This document shows, piece after piece, positions 1 to 6,872 of a stretch of DNA of 15,069 bases; position 1 is the first letter of the stretch, and every line of letters starts with the position of its first letter. Origin of the DNA: Clostridia bacterium (GTDB lineage Bacteria; Bacillota; Clostridia; Oscillospirales; Acutalibacteraceae). The notes beneath the pieces are model-generated. The model ran no database searches. It worked only from the letters and a program-made list of their open reading frames with translations, and was not told the origin of the DNA. The stretch is taken from the NCBI GenBank assembly GCA_900752115.1, contig CAADUC010000014.1, positions 1 through 15,069 of the forward strand, written 5' to 3'. The translations under genes and the position numbers were made by a program.

Positions 1-16
1 ATTCGTTTCACCTCCC
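1..16 (-). promoter_or_regulatory. Shine-Dalgarno of a gene starting at the left edge
   Basis: Read on the minus strand, the last 16 bases of the window are a strong ribosome binding site (GGGAGGTG at 16-9). GGAGGT is followed by a 7-base spacer, and the final two bases are AT, so an ATG would be completed by the first base beyond the window. This spacing is ideal. By analogy with the Bacillus order yabM-yabN(mazG)-yabO, and with clostridial loci where hup sits next to an S4-domain gene, the next gene is probably an RqcP/YabO-like S4 RNA-binding protein. That identity is inference from gene order only. Confidence 0.55.
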
Positions 17-85
17 GGACAAAGAAAAAGGCCGCGGACGGCGCGCAAACGCGCTGATCAATCCGCAGCCCTGACATGTTCCAGC

Positions 86-361
86 TTATTTCGCGATGGA
101 ATCCTTGAACGCCTTGCCGGCCTTGAAGGCAGGAACCTTGGACGCCGGAATGGTGATCGGGGAATTCGTTCTGGGATCGCGGCCCTGACGAGCGCTGCGC
201 GTACGAACCTCGAACGTGCCGAAGCCTACCAGCTGGACCTTCTCCTCTGCGGCAAGAGCCTCCACAATGGTATCGATAACAGCGTTCACGGCGCTGTCGG
301 CATCCTTCTTGGAAATGCTTGCCTTCTCCGCAACAGCGGCAATCAACTCAGTCTTATTCAT
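86..361 (-). CDS. hup: HU-family DNA-binding protein
   Basis: Encodes a 91-residue histone-like protein that bends and compacts DNA as a dimer in the nucleoid. The N-terminal helices ([20 protein letters not shown]) and the signature [10 protein letters not shown] (about residues 46-55) are typical, followed by the DNA-binding beta-arm with RDPRTN and the conserved [17 protein letters not shown] end. Length matches the family (90-94 residues). The ATG at 361 is chosen over an in-frame GTG at 376 because GGAGGTC (374-368) lies 7 bases upstream of it; starting at the GTG would place the ribosome binding site inside the gene. It lies 58 bases downstream of mazG on the same strand and is probably co-transcribed with it, although the hairpin between them could modulate read-through. 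Identification is secure. Confidence 0.97.
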   Translation of the reverse strand: MNKTELIAAVAEKASISKKDADSAVNAVIDTIVEALAAEEKVQLVGFGTFEVRTRSARQGRDPRTNSPITIPASKVPAFKAGKAFKDSIAK

Positions 362-367
362 TCTTTT

Positions 368-374
368 GACCTCC
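368..374 (-). promoter_or_regulatory. Ribosome binding site that sets the hup start
   Basis: GGAGGTC on the minus strand lies 6-7 bases before the ATG at 361. It is the reason for rejecting the upstream GTG (376) as the start of HU. Confidence 0.8.
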
Positions 375-391
375 ACATTGTTTATTAATTA

Positions 392-408
392 TCGGAGCTG
401 ATCTCCGA
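392..408 (-). other. Small hairpin between mazG and hup
   Basis: A perfect 6-bp stem (TCGGAG/CTCCGA) with a 5-base loop sits in the 58-base spacer. It is followed on the minus strand by an A/T-rich stretch (TAATTAATAAAC) rather than a U-tract, so it is not a standard terminator. It could act as an mRNA-processing or stability element that lets abundant HU be expressed differently from MazG. The function is inference. Confidence 0.3.
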
Positions 409-419
409 AAATTACGTCT

Positions 420-1130
420 TTACGCTTTTTCCTCCCCGGCCGCGACCTTTTTCAGAAAAGAGTCGCTTTCGCGGGTCAAGGCTTCCTCCGCCTCGACGCC
501 AAGTGCATCCGCCAATCCGGCCGCGGCAAACAGGAGCTGTCCCAGAAGGGCTTTCTGCTCCTCCTTGTTTGCATCGGATTTGCTTCCGGCAAGACCCGCC
601 AAGGCTGTCTGCGCCTCTGCGGCACATCCCTCCGCTGTAACCGGAACCGTGGAAGCCGCCTTATGACGCAGCTTCTGCGCACGCATCAGAGCCGGCAGCG
701 TTTTTGCAACGCTGTCCAAAACCTCCGCCTGGGACTTCTGGTGCTTCGACGCCTTCTTGATAGCGTCCCAGTTCCGCAGCACATCACCCGTACCGCTCAC
801 CGAAACGTCGCCGAACACATGAGGATGGCGCAGAATCATCTTGCGTACCACGCCGTCTGTAACGTCATCGAAGGTGAAGGTCCCTTTCTCCTTCTCCAGC
901 TGCGCATGAAAAACCACCTGGAAAAGCACGTCGCCCAGCTCTTCCTTGAGAAGCTCCGTATCGTCGGTGTCAATCGCTTCCACCGCCTCATACGTTTCCT
1001 CCAGAAAGCATTGCCGAATGGACCGATGTGTCTGCTCCCTGTCCCAAGGACAGCCGTCCGGCGCGCGCAAGCGCTCCATGACTTCAAGCAAATCCCCAAT
1101 CGTATACATTTCCTTCTCGACAAATTTCAA
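420..1130 (-). CDS. mazG: MazG nucleoside triphosphate pyrophosphohydrolase
   Basis: A 236-residue protein of the tandem-domain MazG (YabN C-terminal half) type. The family hydrolyses (d)NTPs to monophosphates plus pyrophosphate, cleansing nucleotide pools. The N-terminal domain is canonical: LRAPDGCPWDREQTH (about 22-35), the metal-binding EETYE (44-48) and EELGD (63-67), then RHPHVFGD (101-108). The C-terminal copy is poorly conserved: the usual EELGDLLF block reads ALLGQLLF (194-201) and the preceding acidic helix has few acids. The start is TTG at 1130, with GAGGG 8 bases upstream; an ATG at 1109 fits the family start but its purine stretch is too close. It follows the flippase stop by 46 bases and precedes hup, so the three probably form one operon. 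It lacks the tetrapyrrole methylase domain found in Bacillus YabN. Confidence 0.93.
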   Translation of the reverse strand: MKFVEKEMYTIGDLLEVMERLRAPDGCPWDREQTHRSIRQCFLEETYEAVEAIDTDDTELLKEELGDVLFQVVFHAQLEKEKGTFTFDDVTDGVVRKMILRHPHVFGDVSVSGTGDVLRNWDAIKKASKHQKSQAEVLDSVAKTLPALMRAQKLRHKAASTVPVTAEGCAAEAQTALAGLAGSKSDANKEEQKALLGQLLFAAAGLADALGVEAEEALTRESDSFLKKVAAGEEKA

Positions 1131-1176
1131 GACTTTTTCCCTCTCTATCGCATGACATCACAGTTTAGAGTTTATT

Positions 1177-2907
1177 TTACCCTATCCAGTGATGTTTTTC
1201 AAGTATCTTTCTTATTTTTTCTGTCCCGGGAAGGGCCTCCAAATCCGATTTTTTTAAAATTCGCAGAAAAAGCACACAAAATACATAGACAAGCAAAAAA
1301 GCTGCCATCGACAAGAGCGCTTCCAGCCTTCCCGGGAAGAAGCTGCGGGCAAAACGTGCGGCCTGCCATCCGGCTGCGCAGGAAAAGACGGAAGCAAGGC
1401 ACGGTTTTCCGAATAAACGGAACAATCTCAGCTGCATCCCTGTTTCCTTTCCCAACGCGGCCAATCCGAAAAAAGTGAGGAAAAAGTAGCACACGAGCGT
1501 ACCAAATCCCGCCCCCAATACGTTGATCTCGGGAATGCCAGTAAGAACATAATTCAGCGCAATTTTGATAATCAATCCAACGCACAGCAATTTCACCGGC
1601 AGATCCACACGTCCTACGGCCTGCAGCATACTGTTTACGGGAATATTTGCCGCGGCAAAAATGGAACCGAGCCCCAGAAGAACCAACAGCTTCCCTGTAA
1701 TAGGGTTGTAGCCGAGCAAGGCGGCAATCGGCCCCGAAAGAACGGAAAGCGCCATTCCGGCGGGCATGGTGATCAGCGCGACAATCCGCAGCACATTTTC
1801 AATGCTCCGCTCCAGTTTCTGACGGCTGCCGCTCGTCCAGGCCGCCGTGACGTTCGGCAGTGCGGAAACGCCGAAAGCCTGCGTGAGAGCCGGAACGAGC
1901 ATGAAGAGCGTCAGCGCGTTTGTGTAGCAGCCAAACAGCGCTGTCGGCACTCTTCCCTGCGCGATATCCTCAGCACGCAGAAAGCTGCCGTACATTCCGA
2001 GAAGAACGTCTCCGTTTTCCTCCATCACGGCGGTAACGCGGCTCTGTAAAAAAGCCGTATCGACAAGGCTGGAAAGATTGACTGCCAGAGCGCCAAGAGC
2101 CACCGGAATGGAAGTGCGTATCAGGGAACGCACGAGCTCCCTGCGGCGCAGGGGAACCGGGGACGCTGCGAGCTGTTCACGGCTCAGTCCGTCGCCGCGA
2201 ACGCGGTGGTACAGCCACAGAAGCAGGAAACTGACAACCGATCCGACTGTAACACCGAGAATAGCCCCTGCAGCCGCCCATGGGAGAGCCGCAGAACGGG
2301 CATATTCCTCGCTCACTGCCGGCTGGCCGAACACGGTTCCTGAGGCGGCGTATTCCGCCATGGCTTTATCCATCACACGGCAGGCCGCAAACAGGCCGAG
2401 AACCAGCTTGCAAATCGCCTCCGCAACCTCGGAAAAGGCCGTGGGGCGCATATCACCCAAGCCTTCATAATAGCCGCGATAAATTGCCGACAGAGAACCG
2501 AAAAAGACGGCCGGTGCAAGAGCGTAAACAGCCGGGAGAGCGTTTTGATCGCCGCTGTTGATAAGAACCAGAAAAGGCGCCGCTCCTATCAGCATGAGCG
2601 CACAGGCAAAGGCGCCGAGCAAAACGAAAATAGGAATGGAAACCGCGTGCAGACGGCGAACATCGCGGAACCGCTTGCGCTCCCGGTTTTCCGAGACCAT
2701 CCGCGCGATGGCAACCGGAAAACCCGCTGTCGCAAGGCTGAAAATCGGATGGTAGATTGTATACGCCGTTCCAAAATACCCCATACCTACATCGCCGATG
2801 ACGGCATTGAGAGGAATTTTAAACAGCGCTCCCATTACCTTGACAACGCCTACCGCCAACAGTAGGATCAGAGCTCCTCCTAAAAACCCCTGATTTCTCC
2901 TTTTCAC
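1177..2907 (-). CDS. SpoVB/YabM-type polysaccharide/lipid flippase (MATE-like/MOP superfamily)
   Basis: About 576 residues, strongly hydrophobic, with roughly 12-14 predicted membrane helices. The opening (FLGGALILLLAVGVVKVMGALFKIPL) and the early GYFGTAYTIYHPIFSLATAGFPVAIARMVSE segment are characteristic of the SpoVB/YabM/YkvU branch of polysaccharide-transport flippases in the MOP superfamily. Members move lipid-linked cell-wall or spore-cortex precursors across the membrane; the exact substrate here is unknown. It is longer than Bacillus SpoVB (about 518) because of loops near residues 175-205 and in the middle. I prefer the GTG at 2907, preceded by GGGGAGAGG, over the upstream in-frame GTG at 2934, which has no ribosome binding site. 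The order flippase-mazG-hup matches Bacillus yabM-yabN synteny, supporting a YabM-like assignment. A classical MurJ role is less likely but not excluded. Confidence 0.88.
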   Translation of the reverse strand: MKRRNQGFLGGALILLLAVGVVKVMGALFKIPLNAVIGDVGMGYFGTAYTIYHPIFSLATAGFPVAIARMVSENRERKRFRDVRRLHAVSIPIFVLLGAFACALMLIGAAPFLVLINSGDQNALPAVYALAPAVFFGSLSAIYRGYYEGLGDMRPTAFSEVAEAICKLVLGLFAACRVMDKAMAEYAASGTVFGQPAVSEEYARSAALPWAAAGAILGVTVGSVVSFLLLWLYHRVRGDGLSREQLAASPVPLRRRELVRSLIRTSIPVALGALAVNLSSLVDTAFLQSRVTAVMEENGDVLLGMYGSFLRAEDIAQGRVPTALFGCYTNALTLFMLVPALTQAFGVSALPNVTAAWTSGSRQKLERSIENVLRIVALITMPAGMALSVLSGPIAALLGYNPITGKLLVLLGLGSIFAAANIPVNSMLQAVGRVDLPVKLLCVGLIIKIALNYVLTGIPEINVLGAGFGTLVCYFFLTFFGLAALGKETGMQLRLFRLFGKPCLASVFSCAAGWQAARFARSFFPGRLEALLSMAAFLLVYVFCVLFLRILKKSDLEALPGTEKIRKILEKHHWIG

Positions 2908-2949
2908 CCTGCCTCTCCCCGCTTTCCCGCGCACAGACGCTTTTTCTCA

Positions 2950-2979
2950 TGTATACGGGCAGGAGTAGGAGGTTATGAC
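2950..2979 (-). promoter_or_regulatory. Weak candidate promoter for the flippase-mazG-hup unit
   Basis: On the minus strand a TATACA (2955-2950) lies about 40 bases before the preferred GTG start, with only a poor -35 (GTCATA, 18-base spacer). A new transcript is expected here because a long terminator-like hairpin lies just upstream at 3007-3064. This is the best match I found but it is weak, and a sporulation sigma factor could be used instead. Confidence 0.25.
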
Positions 2980-3006
2980 GGACAAGAACAGACCGGAAAA
3001 CCGCTC

Positions 3007-3064
3007 AAAAAGCACAGAGAGCGGCGCTCCCACAGCCAGATCGCCTGTGAGGAGCGCCGCTCTC
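3007..3064 (-). terminator. Long stem-loop with U-tract downstream of the MazG-like gene
   Basis: A perfect 14-bp stem (3017-3030 with 3051-3064), extended by a further 5 bp (CACAG/CTGTG) past a single bulged A, encloses a 9-base loop. Read on the minus strand the stem is followed after 5 bases by TTTTT (3011-3007). The U-tract is a little distant, but the helix is unusually stable. It most likely ends the transcript of the MazG-like gene (or of the structured leader RNA) before the flippase. No T-run follows in the plus direction. Confidence 0.65.
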
Positions 3065-3272
3065 CGCAGCATTCAAGGCCGGGATTTTCCCCGGCCCGGC
3101 ATGAGCACCGGCTTTGAACCGGTGTGAAATCCATATTTCGCAGCTTCCAAGTGACGGAAAGCCGTCGCTTCCGCTGCACGGAAAACAAGGATGGAGCGTC
3201 CCGGAGATTCCTCGCCTCTTTTAAAAAGGGCGAAAAACTTCACAAGGAAACAAAGAGCAGAACAAGCCTCCG
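3065..3272 (-). other. Hairpin-rich intergenic region, possible structured RNA
   Basis: This is the rest of the roughly 330-base gap between the flippase and the MazG-like gene. No convincing coding sequence is visible. It contains several short inverted repeats in series: 3077-3096 (7 bp, GGCCGGG/CCCGGCC), 3106-3124 (6 bp, CACCGG/CCGGTG) and 3153-3166 (5 bp, GACGG/CCGTC). The last is nested within a weaker GCAGC/GCTGC pairing. Together with the 3017-3064 stem-loop this resembles a folded transcript more than random spacer. It could be a 3'-UTR, a leader, or a stand-alone RNA; I could not match it to a riboswitch class. Confidence 0.35.
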
Positions 3273-3599
3273 TTACCAGCGCTCCATATTGGTTCTGTAT
3301 TTCTTGCGGTAGGCCTCTCCGATCTCTTCCGGGGTAACGGAATAGCAAAGCATGACGTCGTTAAAGTACATCAGAACGTCGCACATTTCCTCCACAAAAT
3401 GGGCGCGCGTCGCTTCGTCCTCCATGATCCGCGCGTCACCGCGCTTTTTGATCACATCCGCAACCTCCCCTGCCTCGGCAATCATCCAGAGCAGATGGTC
3501 GCGGCCAACCTGCGGAGAAAGCGGCCCCCATTTTTCCTCATATTTCGCGTGCAGACTTTTCTGCGCCTGCTGCATCTCTTCAAGACCAAAATCGTTCAA
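3273..3599 (-). CDS. Short single-domain MazG-like nucleotide pyrophosphohydrolase
   Basis: A 108-residue all-alpha NTP pyrophosphohydrolase. The metal-binding signature is complete: EAGE (42-45) on one helix and EMCD (71-74) on the next, with a surrounding hydrophobic pattern (LLWMIAEAGEVADVIKK, VEEMCDVLMYFNDV) typical of MazG-like proteins. Its substrate is not readable from sequence; candidates are dNTPs, dUTP-like or modified nucleotides. The TTG at 3599 is chosen because GGGAG lies 8 bases upstream; the ATG at 3618 is out of frame. It stands 232 bases downstream of the PHP phosphatase gene. That gap (3600-3831) shows no clear gene or promoter, only a weak GCACAG/CTGTGC hairpin near 3681-3704 (approximate ends) whose short T-rich tail points in the plus direction. 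It may be co-transcribed with rnr and the phosphatase. Confidence 0.85.
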   Translation of the reverse strand: MNDFGLEEMQQAQKSLHAKYEEKWGPLSPQVGRDHLLWMIAEAGEVADVIKKRGDARIMEDEATRAHFVEEMCDVLMYFNDVMLCYSVTPEEIGEAYRKKYRTNMERW

Positions 3600-3831
3600 G
3601 GTACACTCTCCCTCTCATTGACGGCTTACGCCAGGATTTTCCGGAAAAGCGTTTCATCGCGAGACGAAGCCCTCACAAGGGGCACAGAAACAAAAACCGC
3701 TGTGCTTTTCCTTTCCATGCAGCCGTTTCCAATCAGAAACATTCCATCCTGACGGTTTCACCATCCGAAGATACAAAAAGGCGTCCCAATAGGAAAATAT
3801 CTCCGGAAAAGGAGCATAGAGAACAGAACTC

Positions 3832-4650
3832 TCAGAAGGAACGAAGCTCCGGTGCGCCGTTCTTATACACTGCATAATGCGCGAACCCAAGAGACGGCAG
3901 CAGCTCGGACAAAAGGGCAAACTCCCGTGCGACGTCGGCCGGCGCGTGTGCATCAGAGCCAATGGTAATGAGCTCCCCTCCAAGCTCCCGATAAGCGCGC
4001 AGAACGTCAAGGTGCGGATTCGGCTGCCCCAAACCATAACGGTACCCTCCCGTATTGACCTCAAGCGCTTTGCCGCTTTCAATGAGAAGACGCAGGGCAG
4101 GCTCAAGCTGCTCGCGGTATTTCTCGTAGGAATACCGCTCATTGCGATGCGGGCCATAGCGAACCACATAATCGAGGTGCGCATAGGTATGAAACGCGGA
4201 GAAAGCCTTTACATTTGCCGGAATGGTCCGGAAATAATCGGCGTAGGCCTCTTCTTCCGAAATCCCCTCAAAGAAGGATGGGTTATACGGGTCGCGGCCC
4301 TCCACAAGATGCGAGGACGCAATCACAAAATCGAACGGCCAGGAGCGGACAAAAGCCTCACAGCGCTCACCAAGATACGGCATCATGCCGATCTCAATTC
4401 CAAACAAAACCTCTATCTTCCCCCGGTAGCGCTCCCGGAGTTCAAACAACGTCTTCTGATAGGCGGGCATATCGACGAGAAAAATAGGCGGTCCCTCTTT
4501 CCCGTCCTCGGGCGGATAGTCATAGTCCAGGTGTTCCGTAAAGCAGACCGTGCGAAGCCCCTTTTCTATGGCTGCCTCGATCATGGATTTCATAGGCGCT
4601 TCGGAATCCGTAGAGAATTGGGTATGCAGATGACAATCTGCTGTAATCAC
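3832..4650 (-). CDS. hisJ: PHP-domain histidinol-phosphatase (HisJ/HisK family)
   Basis: A 272-residue PHP metallophosphoesterase. Family members hydrolyse L-histidinol phosphate to L-histidinol, the penultimate stage of histidine biosynthesis, in the cytosol. The trinuclear metal-site residues are all visible: DCHLHT (His7, His9), TEHLDY (His40), GIEIG (Glu86), ASSHL (His114), YAHLDY (His158) and GSDAHAP (Asp233, His235). Length matches Bacillus HisJ (about 268). The start is GTG at 4650, preceded by AAAGGAGGG at good spacing. It follows rnr by 46 bases on the same strand and so is probably in the rnr operon, away from any visible his genes. Some relatives have other phosphoester substrates, so the exact substrate is likely but not proved. 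Confidence 0.88.
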   Translation of the reverse strand: MITADCHLHTQFSTDSEAPMKSMIEAAIEKGLRTVCFTEHLDYDYPPEDGKEGPPIFLVDMPAYQKTLFELRERYRGKIEVLFGIEIGMMPYLGERCEAFVRSWPFDFVIASSHLVEGRDPYNPSFFEGISEEEAYADYFRTIPANVKAFSAFHTYAHLDYVVRYGPHRNERYSYEKYREQLEPALRLLIESGKALEVNTGGYRYGLGQPNPHLDVLRAYRELGGELITIGSDAHAPADVAREFALLSELLPSLGFAHYAVYKNGAPELRSF

Positions 4651-4696
4651 GGGAAAACCCTCCTTTCAGAAAACGCGCAGCATCAAGAACAAAGGC

Positions 4697-6730
4697 TTAT
4701 TCCTGCGGGTCGTAGGCAAAATCGATGCGTCCGCTTGAAACGTCGGCGGCGACCGCCTTGACGGGAAGCTCCTGACCAATCGTCAGGCGGCGGCCCGTGG
4801 TTTCGTCAACCTGTGTGACAACGCCGTCAAAATGGAAATGAGCGTTCGGGAAGCTCTCCACCGGAACGAAACCCTCCACGGTATTCGGCAGCTGCACAAA
4901 TACGCCGCGCATGGTAACACCGCTGATAATTCCGAGAAAATGTTCTCCGAGATGGGCGTGCATATACTCCGCCATGTAGCAATCCTCCGCGCTGCGCTCC
5001 GCCGTCATGGCGCGCACCTCACAATCCGAAGACTGCGACGCAGATTCCTGCGCAAAACTCTGAAAGCGCGCAACGCATTCGCCGCGATTCTGCGTCTCGA
5101 GCCAAAGCGAAAGAATCCGATGGATCGAGGTATCCGGATAACGGCGAATCGGAGAAGTGAAATGACAATAGTCAGCCAGGGCAAGGCCAAAATGACCGAG
5201 CGGCGCGGTATCATAGCGCGCCTTTGCCATCGTACGCAGAATCTGATGCGAAATCATGCGCTCGGAGCTGGTTCCCTCCGCCTGGCGCATCACAGCGGCC
5301 AAATCCGCCGTTTTCACGTCTCCGCGATGCTCGAGCGGCTTCGCGGAAAAACCGAGAGCCGTTACAAGCTCCGCAAGACTGTCGACACGGTCGGGATTCG
5401 GTTTTTCGTGGACGCGGTAAACAAACGGAAGCTGGTGCTTCTCCGCCAGCATGGCGGCTGCACGGTTCGCCATGATCATGAGCTGCTCGATCATCTGCTC
5501 GCTTTCTCCCGTTGTATGGGGATTCACGTCAATACAGACGCCGTTCTCATCAACGGTAAAAACAGACTCGCTGCTCGCAAGGTCAACCGTCCCGTTCTCC
5601 TTCGACTTCGCGCGCAGCAGGGCGGCAAGCTTTCTGGCCATGGAGAGCGAGCGGAGCACAGGCGCATACTTGACTTTCAGTTCCTTTGACGCCTTGCCCG
5701 CAAAAATCTCGTTCACCTCAGAATACACGCCGCGCACCTTCGAGTGAATCACGGACTTGTGGAACTCATACTTTTCGATGTTGCCGTCCAGATCAATCCA
5801 GATAAGAGCGGAGAACGTCAGCTTGTCCTCTCCCGCGTTAAGCGAGCAGACGCCGTTCGAAAGCTCCTCGGGAAGCATCGGAATAACACGATCCGCAAAG
5901 TAGACAGAGGTCCCGCGCTCCATCGCCTCTCGGTCAATCGCGCTGCCGGGACGCACATAGTGGGAAACATCCGCAATGTGCACACCAAGCTTATATCCGG
6001 TCCGTGTACGCGCGACGGAAATCGCATCGTCGAGATCCTTTGCCGACGCGCTGTCGATGGTGCAGATGGCAGCATCACGTAAATCCAGCCGGCCCTTGAG
6101 CTCCTCGGGCTGAATGGCACGGTCCTTGAGCTTTGCAGCTTCCAGACGAACCTCTTCCGGAAATTCCCGGCGAATACGGTTCTCGTCAATGATCGCTTCA
6201 GCACAGACGCGGGCGCTGTCCCCCCTGCCATACCGCTTCAATACACGGCCAAGATATTCTCCATGGCTTCCGGGGACCACCTCCACCTGCACCTTGTCGC
6301 CGTCATGCAGACCGGTCAGACTTCCTTTGGCCAGAGGCAAAGCATAGCGCAGAGCGGCGTCGGCATGAAACAGCGTTCCGTACTCGTCGCGGCGAAGCGT
6401 TCCTGTCAGGAACCGAGAGCCCTCCGCGGTGATTTCTCCCACTTCCGCGCTCGGCCCCTTCTCCTGCTGGATAATGTTCGTCAAAACAACACTGTCGCCC
6501 AGAAAGGCGCCGTGCAGCCGGTCGCCATGGACGAACATATCCTCTCCCCCGTCATCTGGGCGAGCAAAGGCAAAATTTCTGGAAAGTGATACAATTCTGG
6601 CGGGGACATTCTTTTTCTCCGCCGGTTTCTGGACCGGCATCTCTCCCAAATGAAAGCTTCTTCCCTCCTGCCGGCGGCTGGGCTGAGAATGAAAGCTGCC
6701 GGAGCGTTTTCCTTTAAATTTTTTTCCCAT
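4697..6730 (-). CDS. rnr: Ribonuclease R (RNase II/RNB family 3'-5' exoribonuclease)
   Basis: A 677-residue processive 3'-5' exoribonuclease that degrades structured RNA in the cytosol. Order: a basic, Ser/Arg-rich N-terminus (1-42), a cold-shock/OB domain (about 43-85, ARIVSLSRNFAFARP...DMFVHGD), a second OB region, the RNB catalytic domain with the four aspartates of DSASAKDLDD (Asp226, 232, 234, 235), the conserved FADRVIPMLPEELSNGVCSL and HFTSPIRRYPD, and a C-terminal S1 domain (about 595-670). It is shorter than Bacillus RNase R (779) because the N-terminal winged-helix domain and the lysine-rich tail are absent. The ATG at 6730 is preceded by GGAGG, 5 bases away. Linkage to secG is typical of Firmicutes, though smpB, often next door, is not here. 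The secG terminator upstream implies read-through or an internal promoter. Confidence 0.96.
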   Translation of the reverse strand: MGKKFKGKRSGSFHSQPSRRQEGRSFHLGEMPVQKPAEKKNVPARIVSLSRNFAFARPDDGGEDMFVHGDRLHGAFLGDSVVLTNIIQQEKGPSAEVGEITAEGSRFLTGTLRRDEYGTLFHADAALRYALPLAKGSLTGLHDGDKVQVEVVPGSHGEYLGRVLKRYGRGDSARVCAEAIIDENRIRREFPEEVRLEAAKLKDRAIQPEELKGRLDLRDAAICTIDSASAKDLDDAISVARTRTGYKLGVHIADVSHYVRPGSAIDREAMERGTSVYFADRVIPMLPEELSNGVCSLNAGEDKLTFSALIWIDLDGNIEKYEFHKSVIHSKVRGVYSEVNEIFAGKASKELKVKYAPVLRSLSMARKLAALLRAKSKENGTVDLASSESVFTVDENGVCIDVNPHTTGESEQMIEQLMIMANRAAAMLAEKHQLPFVYRVHEKPNPDRVDSLAELVTALGFSAKPLEHRGDVKTADLAAVMRQAEGTSSERMISHQILRTMAKARYDTAPLGHFGLALADYCHFTSPIRRYPDTSIHRILSLWLETQNRGECVARFQSFAQESASQSSDCEVRAMTAERSAEDCYMAEYMHAHLGEHFLGIISGVTMRGVFVQLPNTVEGFVPVESFPNAHFHFDGVVTQVDETTGRRLTIGQELPVKAVAADVSSGRIDFAYDPQE

Positions 6731-6763
6731 TTTTCCTCCATCTTCCTACACATCAATTCGCCT

Positions 6764-6786
6764 CTGTCCCGTCCATGCGGGAACAG
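6764..6786 (-). other. Hairpin in the rnr leader
   Basis: An 8-bp stem (CTGT-CCCG pairing with one bulged base) and a 6-base loop lie about 35 bases before the rnr start. The 6731-6840 leader shows no recognisable sigma-A promoter. The hairpin has no U-tract and could influence rnr mRNA stability or translation; the role is speculative. Confidence 0.3.
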
Positions 6787-6840
6787 GCCGCCGATCGCGC
6801 GGCTGTGCAAGCTATCCCTGTCACCGTTGATAAAAGGAGG

Positions 6841-6872
6841 CAAAGAAAGCCCCCCGCCTTTCGACGGGGGGC
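6841..6872 (-). terminator. Intrinsic terminator downstream of secG
   Basis: A perfect 8-bp GC stem (GCCCCCCG at 6849-6856 pairing with CGGGGGGC at 6865-6872), an 8-base loop, and then TTTCTTTG on the minus strand. It begins 9 bases after the secG stop. It should end most secG transcripts, with rnr fed by read-through or its own promoter. Confidence 0.88.

Noticed and set aside
41..54. GCGCG/CGCGC hairpin downstream of hup
   Set aside because: The stem is only 5 bp, and the T-rich stretch lies more than ten bases after it. It is too weak to call a terminator, especially with another ribosome binding site following directly.
362..419. GATAAT-like -10 box as a dedicated hup promoter
   Set aside because: No acceptable -35 is found at 16-18 bases, and the hexamer overlaps the small hairpin; operon transcription with mazG is simpler.
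2948..2950. ATG at 2950 as the flippase start
   Set aside because: It is out of frame with the flippase, and the family N-terminus begins at about the GTG at 2907.
3099..3124. tRNA T-arm look-alike (ACCGG-TTCAAAG-CCGGT on the minus strand)
   Set aside because: The following seven bases have no complementary acceptor strand upstream at tRNA distance, and no anticodon or D-arm can be folded. It is just one of several hairpins in this gap.
3681..3708. Plus-strand terminator-like hairpin (GCACAG/CTGTGC then TTTTCCTTT)
   Set aside because: The stem is only 6 bp with a 12-base loop and an interrupted T-run, and there is no plus-strand gene for it to serve.
3654..4184. 176-codon minus-strand frame overlapping the PHP phosphatase
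   Set aside because: It lies mostly inside the phosphatase in another frame. The remaining tail after 3832 has no ribosome binding site or recognisable sequence.
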